From Sedimentisphaerales bacterium (GTDB taxonomy: Bacteria > Planctomycetota > Phycisphaerae > Sedimentisphaerales > SG8-4): a stretch of DNA of 64,000 bases. The DNA is taken from positions 20,875 to 84,874 of the forward strand of contig JAFGCA010000821.1 of NCBI GenBank assembly GCA_016932895.1, read 5' to 3'. The notes below the pieces were generated by a model. It did no database searches, had not been told where the DNA came from, and saw nothing but the letters and a program-made list of their open reading frames with translations. Position numbers and translations under genes: made by a program. Of this stretch, positions 54,063 through 61,374 are shown in pieces (positions within the stretch are counted from its first letter, which is position 1; every line of letters starts with the position of its first letter).

Positions 54063-54078
54063 TGGCACGGCTCTTGCT
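54063..54078 (+). promoter_or_regulatory. Sigma-54 promoter of the TPR/activator/fliLMN/flhA operon
   Basis: TGGCACGGCTCTTGCT matches the -24/-12 consensus with the 10-base spacing. It lies 77 bases before the first gene and is the only strong promoter seen before the right edge. Confidence 0.9.
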
Positions 54079-54154
54079 ACCAAGAACGGCAGGTCCCGGC
54101 CCGTGCTGTCGCAACACCGCGGGCGCCAGGGGAAACCAGGACAGAAGAAGGACC

Positions 54155-56707
54155 ATGGCCATAAACAGACGACAACCGCAGCGCAGGAAGAAGAAGGACA
54201 CCCAGGGACCGTCTGACGAGGAGTTGTTCGCCGGCCCGGGCAGCGAGGAGACGGACGCCAGCGACATCTTCGCATCGCTGTCGCCCTTCATGCGCGCACC
54301 CGATCAGGACACGTACGGCCTGGAGCCGGACACGGCGCCGCCGACCGTGAGCTTGTGCTCCGTCGTGCAGCACCTGTCAACCGTGCAAAAGGTGCTGCTG
54401 GTTTGCGTCGCCCTGGTAGCGGGTCTGTTTGCTTCGACCCTGTTTACAAAGCTGCAACCGGCAAAGGACCCTCAGTCGGTGCCCGCCCCGCCGGTTGCGC
54501 CGGTTCAGCCGCCCGCACCGGCCTCGGTCGGACCCATCCCGCCGCAGACCCCGCCCCCGACCGCCGAGTATGCCGATTTCGGCACCACCCAACTGAGCCT
54601 GCCGCGTCCCGAGCCACTCTCCCTGCAGGTGGCGGAGAAGTTCTATCTGGCCGGCGATTACGAAAACGCGTTGCTGACCTACATGAAATTGCACCGGAGG
54701 CTTCCCGCTGCCGAGGAAAGCCAACCCCTGCGAGAGTTCCTCCTGTTCCGAATGGCCCTGTGCAGTAAGAACAGCGGCGACGCCAAACAGGCCGACAGCA
54801 TGTTCCGTTCGGTGGCGCTGAGTCGCCTGCCGGCTCTCCGGGCGCTGGCCCGATACCACCAGAGCGTAACCCTGCTGGCGCGGGCACGCTACCTCGAAGC
54901 GGCCGCCCGGGCGTACCAGACGGTCGCGCTAATCGAAGTGGTGGACTATGACACCAAGTGGGCCTCGGCGGTTCAGCAAGAGTGCTACTTCCTCGTGGCC
55001 GAAGCCCTGAGCCGCCACCTGCTGTCCCTGCGCGACGCCGATGCCGACGTGCCGCCCTGCCTGTGGAGCAAGCACCCGGACATCGACCCCTTCCTGAATC
55101 TGGACGAACCGCAACTGAAGGTCTTTTTGAGTTCGGGACAGCAGAAACTGGACGAGGCTCTTCTGAGTCCGCAGATCCGCAATGTCACGGACCCGGGCGG
55201 CTCCGCCCGCTGGTCGGTGATCTGCAACGGGGCGTCCGTGGACGAGCTTCTAGCGCGTTTCGCCAGCAACGCCAGGCTGAATATTCGCTGGCTCAACAAC
55301 GGCCCCGCCGGCCTCAATGAGGAAGCCGGTCGCAGACGACCGGTCTACCTGTACCTGGCCTCCGCCACACCGCAACAGGTGGTCAACGTCACCGCCGGCA
55401 GCGTCGGCCTGCTCGCCCGCATGGACGGGAGAGGAAACGTCAGCGTGCTGGATCCATCCACGTACACCTCCCTGTCGGACCACACCAAGCTGCTGGTGAC
55501 CGAGTCCATCTCCCTGTGGCAAACGCTCTTCCTGACGGCAGAGAATGACGAGCGTGCGCCCCACGGACATTTCGCTCTGGGTCTGCTGCACACGCTCCGC
55601 GAACGCCTCGATGAGGCCATTGCCGAGTACAAGCTCGTGGCCAATCGATCCTCGCAGCACGCCCTGGCGCCGTACGGGCTGCTTCACTCCGGCCGACTCA
55701 AGGTCAAGCTGCGCGACTATGTCGGGGCCCACGAGGACTTCAAACAGCTTGTCGAGCTCTATCCCGATTCGGAACTGTCCGATCGGGCCTGCCTCGACCT
55801 GGCCGAAGCCTCGATGAAAGCCGGTCTCTACGCCGAGGCCAGGGATCTCTACCGCAAAGTCTTCCAACTGGGCCTGTCCGTCGAATCGCAGACGGAATCG
55901 GCTCTCGGGGCGGGACAGGCCTTCTACGAGACCGGAGAATACCAGGCGGCCGCCGAGTGGTTGAACCGCTATGTCAGCCTCGCACGCGACCAGAACCGAC
56001 GGGAGTTTCATTCCGCCTGCCTGCTGCTCGGCAAAGCCTATCTCGCGTTGAACAATCCGCAGCAGGCACACGCCGCCCTCAACCTCGCCCTGGCCGGTGA
56101 GCTCTCGAGAAAACAGCACGTGGAAACCGTCGCCACGCTTGTGAAAACGTACATGCAGCAACAACTCTTCGTCGAGGCCCTGAATACTCTCGAGCGCACC
56201 CAGGCATGGCAACTGTCGCAGCAGGAAACCGTCGAGCTATTGTTGCTGCGGGCCCAGGCCCTTCGGTCCATCGGGCTGACGGACCGGGCGATCGCCCTGC
56301 TGGCCGAGAAGGGAGCGTTCCTGCCCAGTCCCGATCTCAAGGCGGCGGTGGCCCTGGAACTGGCCCGCTGCTACACGAGCAAAGGGGAGCTGGAGTCGGC
56401 CCGGGAGGCGCTGAGCAAGACGTATACGCTGGTCAAGCCGGGACCGCTTGCCCGCCAGCTCGGCGGCGAACTGGCACGAATCTGCCTGCGTTTGAACCGG
56501 CCCAGGCAAACCATCGCGGTATGCGCCCAACTGTTGCAGAACGCCGAGCCGGGCCCCGACAAAGAGTTTTTGCTGAAATTACAGACCGATGCCTACCGCC
56601 TGCAGGGGCAGTATGGACGGGCGGTGGCCAGCTTTCTGGAACAGCACGGTGACAGTATGAAACCGCAAGCGGCGACTCCGGCCTCAGCACCCGGCAACGC
56701 CAGGTAG
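54155..56707 (+). CDS. Membrane-anchored TPR protein with STN-like insert, flagellar operon leader gene
   Basis: The 850-residue protein starts at ATG 54155 behind AAGGA. A basic cytoplasmic N-terminus (about 1-75) precedes one membrane segment (about 78-97, QKVLLVCVALVAGLFASTLF), then a Pro-rich linker (about 100-150). The periplasmic part holds TPR-like repeats, an insert at about 355-437 (VDELLARFASNARLNIRWLN, then VVNVTAGSVGLLARM) resembling the STN domain of secretins and TonB receptors, and further TPRs to the end. No named flagellar protein has this layout that I know of. It leads the operon with fliL, fliM, fliN and flhA, so a periplasmic motor-associated scaffold is a fair guess. Confidence 0.75.
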   Translation: MAINRRQPQRRKKKDTQGPSDEELFAGPGSEETDASDIFASLSPFMRAPDQDTYGLEPDTAPPTVSLCSVVQHLSTVQKVLLVCVALVAGLFASTLFTKLQPAKDPQSVPAPPVAPVQPPAPASVGPIPPQTPPPTAEYADFGTTQLSLPRPEPLSLQVAEKFYLAGDYENALLTYMKLHRRLPAAEESQPLREFLLFRMALCSKNSGDAKQADSMFRSVALSRLPALRALARYHQSVTLLARARYLEAAARAYQTVALIEVVDYDTKWASAVQQECYFLVAEALSRHLLSLRDADADVPPCLWSKHPDIDPFLNLDEPQLKVFLSSGQQKLDEALLSPQIRNVTDPGGSARWSVICNGASVDELLARFASNARLNIRWLNNGPAGLNEEAGRRRPVYLYLASATPQQVVNVTAGSVGLLARMDGRGNVSVLDPSTYTSLSDHTKLLVTESISLWQTLFLTAENDERAPHGHFALGLLHTLRERLDEAIAEYKLVANRSSQHALAPYGLLHSGRLKVKLRDYVGAHEDFKQLVELYPDSELSDRACLDLAEASMKAGLYAEARDLYRKVFQLGLSVESQTESALGAGQAFYETGEYQAAAEWLNRYVSLARDQNRREFHSACLLLGKAYLALNNPQQAHAALNLALAGELSRKQHVETVATLVKTYMQQQLFVEALNTLERTQAWQLSQQETVELLLLRAQALRSIGLTDRAIALLAEKGAFLPSPDLKAAVALELARCYTSKGELESAREALSKTYTLVKPGPLARQLGGELARICLRLNRPRQTIAVCAQLLQNAEPGPDKEFLLKLQTDAYRLQGQYGRAVASFLEQHGDSMKPQAATPASAPGNAR

Positions 56708-56771
56708 GGACATCAAGATTTGACGCGAAGGTGAGCGGGCACAAGACCTGCACCAGAGAACGGGAATGCAA

Positions 56772-57728
56772 ATGAGAGACAAACGACATCGCGAACCTCA
56801 CCCAGACAGGATCGTCACTGCCGCACCGGCCTTGGTCGTCGCTCTGTGCGGGCTGGCGACGGGCCTGCTGCCGACCGCATCCACTTGGAGCCAAACCGCG
56901 TCGGATCGCACGGTGACCAGCGCCACGTCCCCCGATGAGGAGATTTCGACGGCGGCCGATTACCTCACTCGGACGAGGCCGGCGACGTCCCCGTCCGCCT
57001 CACCCAGTGACAGCCGCGCAGCGGCCCAAACATTGGGGCCCACGGCGCAACCGGGCCGGCGGGATACCCCTTCGGTGGACCCGCTGCTCGGCAGCCAACT
57101 GACCAAGCGACTCTGGCAAAGCCGCATGGCCGCACCCGATCCGAACGAAGATATCGAGACCCGACGTGCTCTCGCACAGCTCATCAGACAAATCCGCTCC
57201 GTCGACTTTACCTCGGGCGAGCAGCGCCCGGCATTCGATCTCCCGCCCGAGTCCTACGAGCCGACAGAACCTGAGTCGTCAGAGCCGCTCCCCATCGAAC
57301 CGTGGAAGACTGCCGTCGAAACTCCAGGGGCCTTGACACCGGCGAAGGAAACCGCGCCGCCGGCCCCCAGCGATGAAGCTCTCAAACGCCTCGTCCAGGA
57401 CGCCGACCACATTGAGGACCCGCTCGAGCTGGCCGAACTGTTGTTCCTCAGTTCCCGCCGGGCCGAAGCGGCCGTCCTGTACCAGAAGGCCCTCGACCGC
57501 CTGGACATGAACGCCCCCACCGCACACGAAGATCGAGCCTGGATTCTCTTTCAGCTCGGCAACTGCCTGCGAGAGACCGACATGATCCGGGCCAGAGACA
57601 TGTACGTGAAATTGGTCGCAGAATACCCGGATTCCCCGTGGACGGAGTTGGCCCAGGCCCACGGACGCTTGATCGCATGGTATCAGAAGGCCAGACCCGA
57701 TCAACTGCTCAAGGAACCGAAACCATAG
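56772..57728 (+). CDS. Secreted Pro/Ser-rich protein with C-terminal TPR-like region
   Basis: About 318 residues from ATG 56772 (GGGA upstream; ATG 56766 is also possible). A signal peptide (APALVVALCGLATGLLPTAS) is followed by a long Pro/Ser/Thr-rich, probably disordered region (about 40-205) and a TPR-like C-terminus (about 215-300, ELAELLFLSSRRAEAAVLYQ; RARDMYVKLVAEYPDSPWTE). I recognise no known family. It sits 64 bases after the membrane TPR protein and before the second activator, so the two TPR proteins may form a periplasmic pair. Confidence 0.65.
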   Translation: MRDKRHREPHPDRIVTAAPALVVALCGLATGLLPTASTWSQTASDRTVTSATSPDEEISTAADYLTRTRPATSPSASPSDSRAAAQTLGPTAQPGRRDTPSVDPLLGSQLTKRLWQSRMAAPDPNEDIETRRALAQLIRQIRSVDFTSGEQRPAFDLPPESYEPTEPESSEPLPIEPWKTAVETPGALTPAKETAPPAPSDEALKRLVQDADHIEDPLELAELLFLSSRRAEAAVLYQKALDRLDMNAPTAHEDRAWILFQLGNCLRETDMIRARDMYVKLVAEYPDSPWTELAQAHGRLIAWYQKARPDQLLKEPKP

Positions 57729-57794
57729 CCCGGGCGATCGACAGGCGAACCGGACCGAACGCGGCACCCGAAGATTCATTGGAAGGCGGCAAGT

Positions 57795-59312
57795 GTGAGT
57801 CAAGCCAAAACCGACAACAGAGGCAAGATCAAGGAACAATACGACAGAGCCAACGTCCTGGTCGTGGAGGACGAGCCCCGGACAGCCCGGCTCCTGCTCG
57901 AGCTGCTGGCCCGCAAAGGCATCGGCGCCCAACTGGCAACGACGAAGAAGGCCGCTCTCGACGCTCTGGAAAACAGCGCCTGTGACCTGGCCTTCATCAG
58001 CACCCCCATCGACGGCGCCTCGAGCCACTGCAACGGTTTCGCGCTGCTAAACGAAATCAGGTCCGCAAGCCCGGAAATGCCCATCGTAATGATGGCCAAG
58101 CTGTCGGACCAAAGCCATCCGGAAAGCTGGCTGCAGCGGGGAACCCGGGCGGCGGTCCATGCCATTCAGGCCGGCTGCCGGGACTTCCTGGTCAAGCCGC
58201 TGGACCGCCACGCCGTCGAGGATCTGTTGGCGGCCCTGCTGCCCAACCGACAAGTTGCCACCGTCGCCTGCGCCCGCCGGGGCGATCACGTCCTCTACCA
58301 GATCGTCGGCAAAAGTCCCAAGCTCGCCCGGACGATCACGCTGGCCGAGCGCATCGCGCCGACGTCGGTGCCCGTGCTGATCAGCGGCGAAAGCGGAACG
58401 GGCAAGGAGGTGATCTCGCGGCTGATCCACCACAAAAGCAAACGCACCCTCGGACCGTTCGTACGCGTCAACTGCGCGGCGCTGAGCGACACCCTGCTCG
58501 AAAGCGAGCTGTTCGGCCATGAAAAAGGGGCGTTTACCGGCGCCCACGCCCAGCGCAAGGGCCGCTTCGAGATGGCTCACGGCGGAACGCTCCTGCTCGA
58601 CGAGATCACCGAGACGCCGCCGGCCTTCCAGGCCAAGCTGCTGCGCATCATCGAACAGCAGGAATTCGAACGAGTCGGCGGTAACGACAACATCAGGGTC
58701 AACGTTCGCATCATCAGCACGACCAACCGGGACCTGCTCCACGAAGTCCAGATGAGGCGCTTCCGGGCCGATTTGTACTACCGCCTCAGCGCCGCTCGCA
58801 TCGTTCTGGCGCCGCTGCGCGAACGTCCGGAGGACCTGCCCGAATTGGTGTGGCATTTCATCAACCTCTGTGCCCGCGAGACACATCGTCGGATCGAGAC
58901 GCTCGACCCGACGATGATGGACATCCTCGCCAGGTACCCCTGGCCGGGCAACGTCCGGCAGTTGCGCAACGTCGTGCTGACGTCCCTGATCCTGGGCGCC
59001 GGTCCCAAGCTGTCGTTGGCCGACGTATCCTGGCTTTTCGACGAGCTTCAACCTTTGACCCAGCACGACCCCGGTCGCCGGACCACCGTGGAGGCCACGA
59101 GCCTCTCGCCCTCTCCCGGGGCGGTCTCGTCCCCCGCGCGTGTCGGCGGCATACCGCTGGCCGACCTGGAGAAGCAGGCGATTCTCGAAACGCTGCGCCA
59201 AACCAGCGGCAACCAGACCAAGGCCGCCAAGGTGCTGGGCATCAGCGACCGGACGCTCAGGGAGAAGATGCGTCGCTACCGAAAACAGGAGCGCCTTCAA
59301 CCCGTATCGTAG
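57795..59312 (+). CDS. Second sigma-54-dependent activator, receiver lacks phosphoacceptor Asp
   Basis: The 505-residue protein starts at GTG 57795. The receiver domain (about 18-145) keeps the acidic VVEDEP motif and the FLVKP lysine, but the phospho-site strand reads DLAFIS, with Ser69 where aspartate is expected. The AAA+ domain has GESGTGKE (198-205), GAFTGA (245-250) and the sensor stretch PWPGNVRQLRNVV. A Fis-type HTH ends it (TKAAKVLGISDRTLREKMRR). By family it activates sigma-54 promoters. With the 52276 activator it makes a FleQ/FleR- or FlrA/FlrC-like pair, but which of the two is upstream cannot be told here. It lies within the operon it may regulate. Confidence 0.9.
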   Translation: MSQAKTDNRGKIKEQYDRANVLVVEDEPRTARLLLELLARKGIGAQLATTKKAALDALENSACDLAFISTPIDGASSHCNGFALLNEIRSASPEMPIVMMAKLSDQSHPESWLQRGTRAAVHAIQAGCRDFLVKPLDRHAVEDLLAALLPNRQVATVACARRGDHVLYQIVGKSPKLARTITLAERIAPTSVPVLISGESGTGKEVISRLIHHKSKRTLGPFVRVNCAALSDTLLESELFGHEKGAFTGAHAQRKGRFEMAHGGTLLLDEITETPPAFQAKLLRIIEQQEFERVGGNDNIRVNVRIISTTNRDLLHEVQMRRFRADLYYRLSAARIVLAPLRERPEDLPELVWHFINLCARETHRRIETLDPTMMDILARYPWPGNVRQLRNVVLTSLILGAGPKLSLADVSWLFDELQPLTQHDPGRRTTVEATSLSPSPGAVSSPARVGGIPLADLEKQAILETLRQTSGNQTKAAKVLGISDRTLREKMRRYRKQERLQPVS

Positions 59313-59361
59313 GCGCCGTCCGACAACTTTACTGTTCTAAGGAAAGAAGGAACGAGAGGTA

Positions 59362-59919
59362 ATGGCCGATCTAGAAGGCATCGAGAATCCGCAGAACGCT
59401 GAGCCGGAGAAGAGACCCAAGCGGGGCATTCTGTCGTGGTTGATTCCGGCTCTGGTCGTCGTTCTCTGTGCGAGTGCAGGCTTCGTCGTGGGTCGGCTCT
59501 TTGGCACGCGCGGCGGCGCAAAGACCGCCTCGGCCGCCGAGCAATCCGCTTCGTTCGAGGCCCAATCCGCTCTGGACACCAAAGGCGAGGATGGCACGAA
59601 CTGGTACTACGACATGGAGCCGGTGGTGGGGAACCTGAACGAGCCGGGCGTGTCGCGCTACGTGCGGGTGAGCCTGACGCTCGAGATGGACAGTGGTATG
59701 GAGCAAAAGCAGGGAATCGCCTTCCTCGAAAGCAAGACGCCGCTGCTGAAACACTGGTTGACGCTCTACCTGTCCAACCAGACGATTGAGGATATTCGCG
59801 GCGAGAAGAGACTGCGCCACGTGCAGGCGGAAATCTCCAGTTCGTTCAACCAGGGCCTCTTCCCCGAGGGCAAACAGCACATCAAACGCGTGCTCTTCAA
59901 GGAACTCTCCATCCAATGA
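59362..59919 (+). CDS. fliL: Flagellar basal body-associated protein FliL
   Basis: The 185-residue protein has a short cytoplasmic N-terminus, one membrane segment (LIPALVVVLCASAGFVVGRL) and the FliL periplasmic domain: YYDMEPVVGNLNEPGVSRYV, RVSLTLEMDS, and a C-terminal VLFKELSIQ strand. In the family FliL rings surround the MotB periplasmic part and support stators. AAGGAA ribosome sites precede the ATG. Its stop overlaps the fliM start by four bases. Confidence 0.93.
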   Translation: MADLEGIENPQNAEPEKRPKRGILSWLIPALVVVLCASAGFVVGRLFGTRGGAKTASAAEQSASFEAQSALDTKGEDGTNWYYDMEPVVGNLNEPGVSRYVRVSLTLEMDSGMEQKQGIAFLESKTPLLKHWLTLYLSNQTIEDIRGEKRLRHVQAEISSSFNQGLFPEGKQHIKRVLFKELSIQ

Positions 59920-60911
59920 CGGGACCGTCGGTTCAATATCTCAATAGAGCGAAAATTCGCCGCCTGCTGGCCGCCGTCGGATCGATGCCCGGCGACGACC
60001 GCGCCGCGCCGGAGGCCGCCGCGTACAACTGGCGCGATCCCCATTACTTCAATGAGGACCAACGCCATCGGCTGGCCGCGCTGATGAGTCAGGTCGCGGC
60101 ATTGATCGCCGAGGCCTTTACGCACTTCTTCCGCCACGATTTCGACGTGGCCCCCACCGCGATAACACAGCACTTCGCAGCCGAGTTGTACAACCGCACG
60201 GACATCGAACAGAGCCGGTGCCTGGCCTTTGGAGCCGAATCGGCCCACCCCTGCGGCTTCCTCGCGATCGCCAGCGCAACGGCGCTGAAATGGGTCACGC
60301 GTCTGCTGGGCGATTCCGAAGGCGACAGCGATCCCGGCCGCGCGCTTTCGGCCCTGGAGGAATCGCTGCTCTGCGACCTGGGGACCACGATGGTGGAAGG
60401 CTTCCTGGCGTCCCTGCGCCCAAGTCACGACCTGCACCCGAAAAAGGAAATCACCGACGGGCAGCCATCCATTCAATTCGAGCTGTCCGAAGAGATCTGC
60501 CAGATCGTGTTCGAGATTCGGCAAGCCGATGCGGAGGAATCCGACCGTGCGCTCTTCGCGTTGCCGTGCGCCATGCTGGCGCCGCTCGTGGGCAAGGAGC
60601 CCTCCCAGAGCGCCCCGGTTTCCCCCGAAGAGCTGTCGCGGATCTTGACCGAACACCTGAACCGAATGCCGGTGACTGTCACGGCCACGCTGGCCTCGAC
60701 GAGACTGGGATTTGCAGAGCTCGCGGATCTCCACCGGGACGACGTGCTGCTGTTCGACAAGGCCATCGATGAACCGGTCGAGCTTCTCCTCGACGGTCGC
60801 GTGGTCTTTCGGGGCCGACCCGCCCGATCGGACGGACACTATGCCGTGGTCCTGACGCAATCGGCGGACGGGCCCGGGCAAGAAAAAGCCGAGACGGCGT
60901 CCACAGACTAA
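59916..60911 (+). CDS. fliM: Flagellar motor switch protein FliM (divergent, altered CheY-binding peptide)
   Basis: The 331-residue protein has a CheC-like middle domain (about 40-225; LGDSEGDSDPGRALSALEES) and a SpoA-type C-terminal domain (about 245-320; LNRMPVTVTATLASTRLGFA then LHRDDVLLFDKAIDEPVELL). The N-terminal peptide that normally reads L-S-Q-x-E-I-D-A-L-L is YLNRAKIRRLL, so its Glu and Asp are replaced by Lys and Arg. FliM links FliG to FliN in the C-ring and receives CheY-P. Context between fliL and fliN makes the call secure despite divergence. Confidence 0.9.
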   Translation: MTGPSVQYLNRAKIRRLLAAVGSMPGDDRAAPEAAAYNWRDPHYFNEDQRHRLAALMSQVAALIAEAFTHFFRHDFDVAPTAITQHFAAELYNRTDIEQSRCLAFGAESAHPCGFLAIASATALKWVTRLLGDSEGDSDPGRALSALEESLLCDLGTTMVEGFLASLRPSHDLHPKKEITDGQPSIQFELSEEICQIVFEIRQADAEESDRALFALPCAMLAPLVGKEPSQSAPVSPEELSRILTEHLNRMPVTVTATLASTRLGFAELADLHRDDVLLFDKAIDEPVELLLDGRVVFRGRPARSDGHYAVVLTQSADGPGQEKAETASTD

Positions 60912-60933
60912 GTGAAAGAAAGGATAAACCATT

Positions 60934-61341
60934 ATGGCCGAAGCCGCCCAAGTTGAGACAGAAAACGAGCCACAGGCCGGCGTGCAGACCCCTGCCGCCG
61001 CCGATGCCAAGACGCCGGTCCACTCGGCCGAGTTTCCCGAGGCCCCGGCCGACGGCCCGGCCGAAGCCGCCGGGCAGCTCGACATCCTGTTGGACATGGA
61101 TGTCCCCGTAAAGGCGGTCCTGGGCTCGGCCCAGATTCCGGTCCGCCGCCTCCTCCAGCTCGGCCCGGGCTCTGTCCTCAAGCTGGAGAAATCCATCGAA
61201 GCGCCCGCCGATCTGTACTTGAAGGATTCCAAGTTCGCCGAAGCCGACGTGGTGGTCGTGGACGATCAGTTCGCCGTACGCATCAAAGAAATCGTGGGAG
61301 CCGCCGTCACGCAGCAGCCGGCGGATGGCGATACTGCGTAA
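60934..61341 (+). CDS. fliN: Flagellar motor switch protein FliN
   Basis: The 135-residue protein has an Ala/Pro/Glu-rich N-terminal tail (about 1-50) and a complete SpoA/FliN domain: DILLDMDVPVKAVLGSAQIP, LLQLGPGSVLKLEKSIEAPA and ADVVVVDDQFAVRIKEIVG. FliN forms the lower C-ring and docks FliH-FliI during export. An AAAGGA ribosome site precedes the ATG; flhA follows 33 bases on. Confidence 0.95.
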   Translation: MAEAAQVETENEPQAGVQTPAAADAKTPVHSAEFPEAPADGPAEAAGQLDILLDMDVPVKAVLGSAQIPVRRLLQLGPGSVLKLEKSIEAPADLYLKDSKFAEADVVVVDDQFAVRIKEIVGAAVTQQPADGDTA

Positions 61342-61374
61342 CGCAGCCGCATAAGAAGGAAACACACAGGTACT

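Larger units (their letters stand above)
53716..54154. other. Regulatory region before the TPR/fliLMN operon
   Basis: This 439-base gap contains the 16-mer enhancer-like element (53949-53964) and a perfect sigma-54 promoter (54063-54078). A frame open from 54011 runs into the next gene but spans the promoter and is not considered coding. Nothing else was recognised. Confidence 0.7.
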
